Assembly: GCF_000143535.2 (NCBI RefSeq)
Contig: NC_037323.1
Coordinates: 434,001 to 498,000, forward strand
Length of the DNA stretch: 64,000 nt
Direction of reading: 5' to 3'
Source of the DNA: Botrytis cinerea B05.10
Lineage: Eukaryota; Ascomycota; Leotiomycetes; Helotiales; Sclerotiniaceae
Shown: positions 61,436 through 64,000 of the stretch, one piece after another
Layout: the number at the start of each line of letters is the position of its first letter
How positions within the stretch are numbered: position 1 is the stretch's first letter
Program-made: the position numbers and the translations under genes
The notes under the pieces: generated by a model
Databases searched by the model: none
Told to the model about the DNA's origin: nothing
Seen by the model: the letters and a program-made list of their open reading frames with translations, nothing else

Positions 61436-62649
61436 GATGTTTGAGCAAATCATTCAATGGGTAGATCCTATTTTTTTGATTATCCGATCTCTACTTTAAC
61501 TTGTCGAACAAAAAGAACAATTTGATATTGCATTCGACATTGTGCATATTTCGACGCAGGAATCGGTTTCTTGCAATTGCTAGTTTTATTGACGAAGATG
61601 ATGAATACTTTTCGAGAAACAAACTTCTTAATTAATTTTGGAGGAACTTTTTGAGCTTTCAGTCTCAATGTTGACCTTCATTCGCTATAACAATTTCCTT
61701 TATTTTTCTTTCGTTTTGGGGGTTTCTGACTTCTTTCGTGAATGGCATCCGGGGATATTTCCTACATTCAAAGCTCTGGAATTGTTTTGACTTTGATGAT
61801 GCTTATCAGTTTTTGTCACAATTCCAAAGTTGTCGAGTGAGATTGAAAACTGGATGCTCGCACGAATGAAAGGGAGGGATTTTCGATGGATCAGGGGGAA
61901 TGCAATGGATTGGGGATATATGTTTGGACTTCTTTGCTGTTTGTTCTGATACTGGGGATGGAATGGTTAAATGGAAATTGTGATATGATTATATGCCTGG
62001 GTTTACTTTTCTTTTTTTCTCTTTCTAGTTTGGGGGATATAAGAATATGAACCTGTTGATCAGATTTGGAGGAAATACCAGGCTGGAATATGGGGGATAC
62101 GGATTGTGGGTAGTGAGGGAAAGAATAAGGAAATTCTTGAAATGTGCGAATAGGTGAGGTGGATGAGATAGGATAGGGGAGATGGGATTAAGTGAGGATA
62201 TATTTGTAGCAATATGAAATACCATTCTTTTTAAGATTATTCTTTGGACTTTTGCTTCGCATGTTTTTTGTGATGAATTAATTGTGGTTGGTTGTGAATA
62301 TGTGACGGATGTGAGGAGGGAATGTAATGTGAGTGGCGGAGTCAATGAATGATGGATGTGATGAATAAGTAAGTAATAAAGAAGGGAGGGCAAGTCAATT
62401 CCTATTCCCTCCACCTTCCGTTATATTTTCATTCTCCTTTTCTTCTCTCGCGTACAGCTCTATTTTGGAATCCTGCAATGGAATGAAGTTATTGCTGTTT
62501 TTTTTGTTTTTTTTTTTCTGGAAGAAGGAAGAGAGAAGAGGGGAGGGAAGTTGATTAAGGCCTGTGATATTGGGGGTTTCTATTACTTCTATTACTTATA
62601 TTACTTACTTGTTGATTGCTATATGTGTTCTTGACTGGTGGGTGGCGGC
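61436..62649. other. 3' flank of the 544-aa gene
   Basis: T-rich 3' UTR-like sequence, then G/A-rich spacer. Short minus-strand ORFs (for example around 62.0-62.4 kb) are low in complexity. Nothing further recognised. Confidence 0.5.
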
Positions 62650-62753
62650 TAGAGAGAAGAGGAGAGAAGAGGAGAGAAGAGGAGAGAAGAGGAGAGAAGA
62701 GGAGAGAAGAGAGAATGTTAGGTGTGTGTATGTAAATATATATGTCTTTCTAT

Positions 62754-62788
<35 letters not shown>

Positions 62789-63156
62789 TTTGTGTTTTGC
62801 TTTATTGTGTTTTATTTTGTTATTTTGTTATATCTTTAGGTGGGTGGTAAGGAGTAGGTAAGGAGTAAGGAGATAGTGATGATGTTGATGTTGATGTTGA
62901 TCTCTGGGAGGAGGAGTGGAAGTGGAAGTGGGAGATTTTTTTTTTTTTTTTTTTTGCTTTGCTTTGCTTTGCTTTGCTGGTGTAGGGTCGTCGTCGGTTG
63001 TTTTCTGGATGTGGAGTTGTGAAGTTGTAGATTGTGGGATGTGGTAGATTTATTTTATTGTTGAATTTTGAATTTTGAATTTTGAATTTTGAATTTTGAA
63101 TTTTGAATTTTGAATTTTGAATTTTGAATTTTGAATTTTATTCATCGATTTGTTAT

Positions 63157-63210
<54 letters not shown>

Positions 63211-63211
63211 A
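62650..63211. repeat. Stacked microsatellites
   Basis: In order: GAGAAGAG-type units (about 62652-62712), TATT tetramers (about 62751-62791), a T-run of about 18 (about 62937-62955), GCTTT pentamers (about 62956-62978), about eleven copies of the heptamer TTGAATT (about 63061-63139), and about seventeen GTT triplets (about 63160-63210). The ORFs reading through are repeat translations (for example a poly-Val stretch). Confidence 0.9.
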
Positions 63212-64000
63212 CTTTTAATTTAGGTCTTGGGTGGGATTTTTTCCCATTCGCTTCGGTACATGTCGTTGCGGAATACAGGATACGCTCGCTGTGCAGAATG
63301 AGATGTGAGGGTTTGGTGTAAGTAGGGAAAGTAGGGAAGGAGGGAATTCTATATCGAAATATTGAGAAAGTAGTGGGTTGGTATAGTAGGGTTTAATATC
63401 GCATGCATGTAAGATCTTACTTCCTGTGGTAAAGTGATTTGTTGTGTATGCTATATATATATGTACTTTGAAGTTTTGGGGCATGGAGAACTTGTATAGT
63501 TGGGTTTGACGCTGTGAAGGGATGTTCTTGTGTGTGTGATGGATCTTTTGGGTTGGAGGTTGAGGTTTGGAGAATGTTGGATTGTGATGAGTGGTATATG
63601 GAGGGGGGGAGGGGTATTTTTGTATAAGTTTCATGTCGTCTACTCGTTTTTTTTCGCTGTGTTTTTCATGAATCTGCGCTTCGCTGCTGTCTTTCTTTTC
63701 TGGTTCCTAATTTCGAAAGTCGGAGAGGAGGTGCGAACGAAAACTTTCTTTTTCTTGAATACCTGATAACAACTACCTTAATATAGGGAATTCTGCTTCG
63801 ATCTCATCAAGTCTTATGTTAGTCAGCTTGGGCTCAAATTTTAAATGTGCATACAGACTGATCTGATGCCATCTCGTTCGATATCTAAACTCTTTAAATC
63901 GCGCAATAAACAGATTGTGTTTAAGAGAGATTTGTATCGCGGGAAATTTCATTGTCAATATAACATTTTTATGTTGGTAGACTCGTTAAGTTCTCTGGTT
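63212..64000. other. Window-end spacer, nothing supported
   Basis: About 0.8 kb with no recognised gene. A short minus-strand ORF at 63773-63958 could be part of a gene continuing past the window, but I see no family features. Confidence 0.4.

Noticed and set aside
62650..63211. CRISPR-like or centromeric repeat array
   Set aside because: The block is a set of unrelated microsatellites with no spacers or higher-order unit, in a eukaryotic genome.
63124..63321. ORF with a poly-Val stretch
   Set aside because: It translates the GTT triplet repeat and has no other feature.

Overview
The window reads as nuclear DNA of a filamentous ascomycete (Pezizomycotina). It carries a WetA conidiation regulator, a Zn2Cys6 transcription factor, a DUF3433 membrane protein and a degraded 2EXR-type protein. 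Introns are mostly 49-90 nt with GTATGT/GTAAGT donors and CTAAC/CTAAT branch sites. Composition is AT-leaning, intergenic spaces are long, and microsatellites are abundant. The style suggests Leotiomycetes, probably Sclerotiniaceae (Botrytis/Sclerotinia-like), but that is an impression from the protein sequences, not a search result.

Layout. 0.2-10.5 kb is gene-rich: a DUF3433 multispan protein (-), wetA (-), two small hypothetical genes (+), and the mitochondrial SDH assembly factor SDH5/SDHAF2 (-, one intron). 10.5-20.5 kb is sparse, with one hypothetical Cys-containing gene at 13.5 kb. 20.5-21.8 kb holds a Mid2/WSC-like Ser/Thr-rich membrane protein behind a long ATG-free leader. 24.3-26.3 kb is the class III alcohol dehydrogenase / S-(hydroxymethyl)glutathione dehydrogenase gene, with six exons including a 15-nt micro-exon.

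27.8-34.2 kb is the most unusual part. Five minus-strand genes lie in a row, each with a short last exon behind a candidate phase-0 intron. Three of them, once spliced, end in a farnesylation-type CaaX box (CVIM, CSVM, CLVM) with a second cysteine beside it. A fourth, larger repeat-containing gene may end in a polybasic Trp-Trp-Met-Met tail. A fifth shares an SKFIE motif with the CVIM gene. I do not recognise this family.

35.7-41.1 kb holds an intact Zn2Cys6 regulator (-) head-to-head with a decayed Zn2Cys6 regulator (+). 44.2-45.4 kb is a medium-chain dehydrogenase that keeps the structural-zinc cysteines but has lost the catalytic His-Glu. 46.5 kb holds a short 2EXR-like protein. 47-58 kb is gene-poor with dense simple repeats around 52-54 kb. 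58.5-59.8 kb is a 1.34-kb stretch with no ATG leading into a Gln/Pro/Ser-rich protein of 544 aa. The last 2.5 kb is 3' flank and microsatellites.

Nothing indicates an operon or a metabolic gene cluster. The genes look like independent housekeeping, developmental and lineage-specific loci. Coordinates of spliced genes span first to last coding base; exon limits are given in the evidence.
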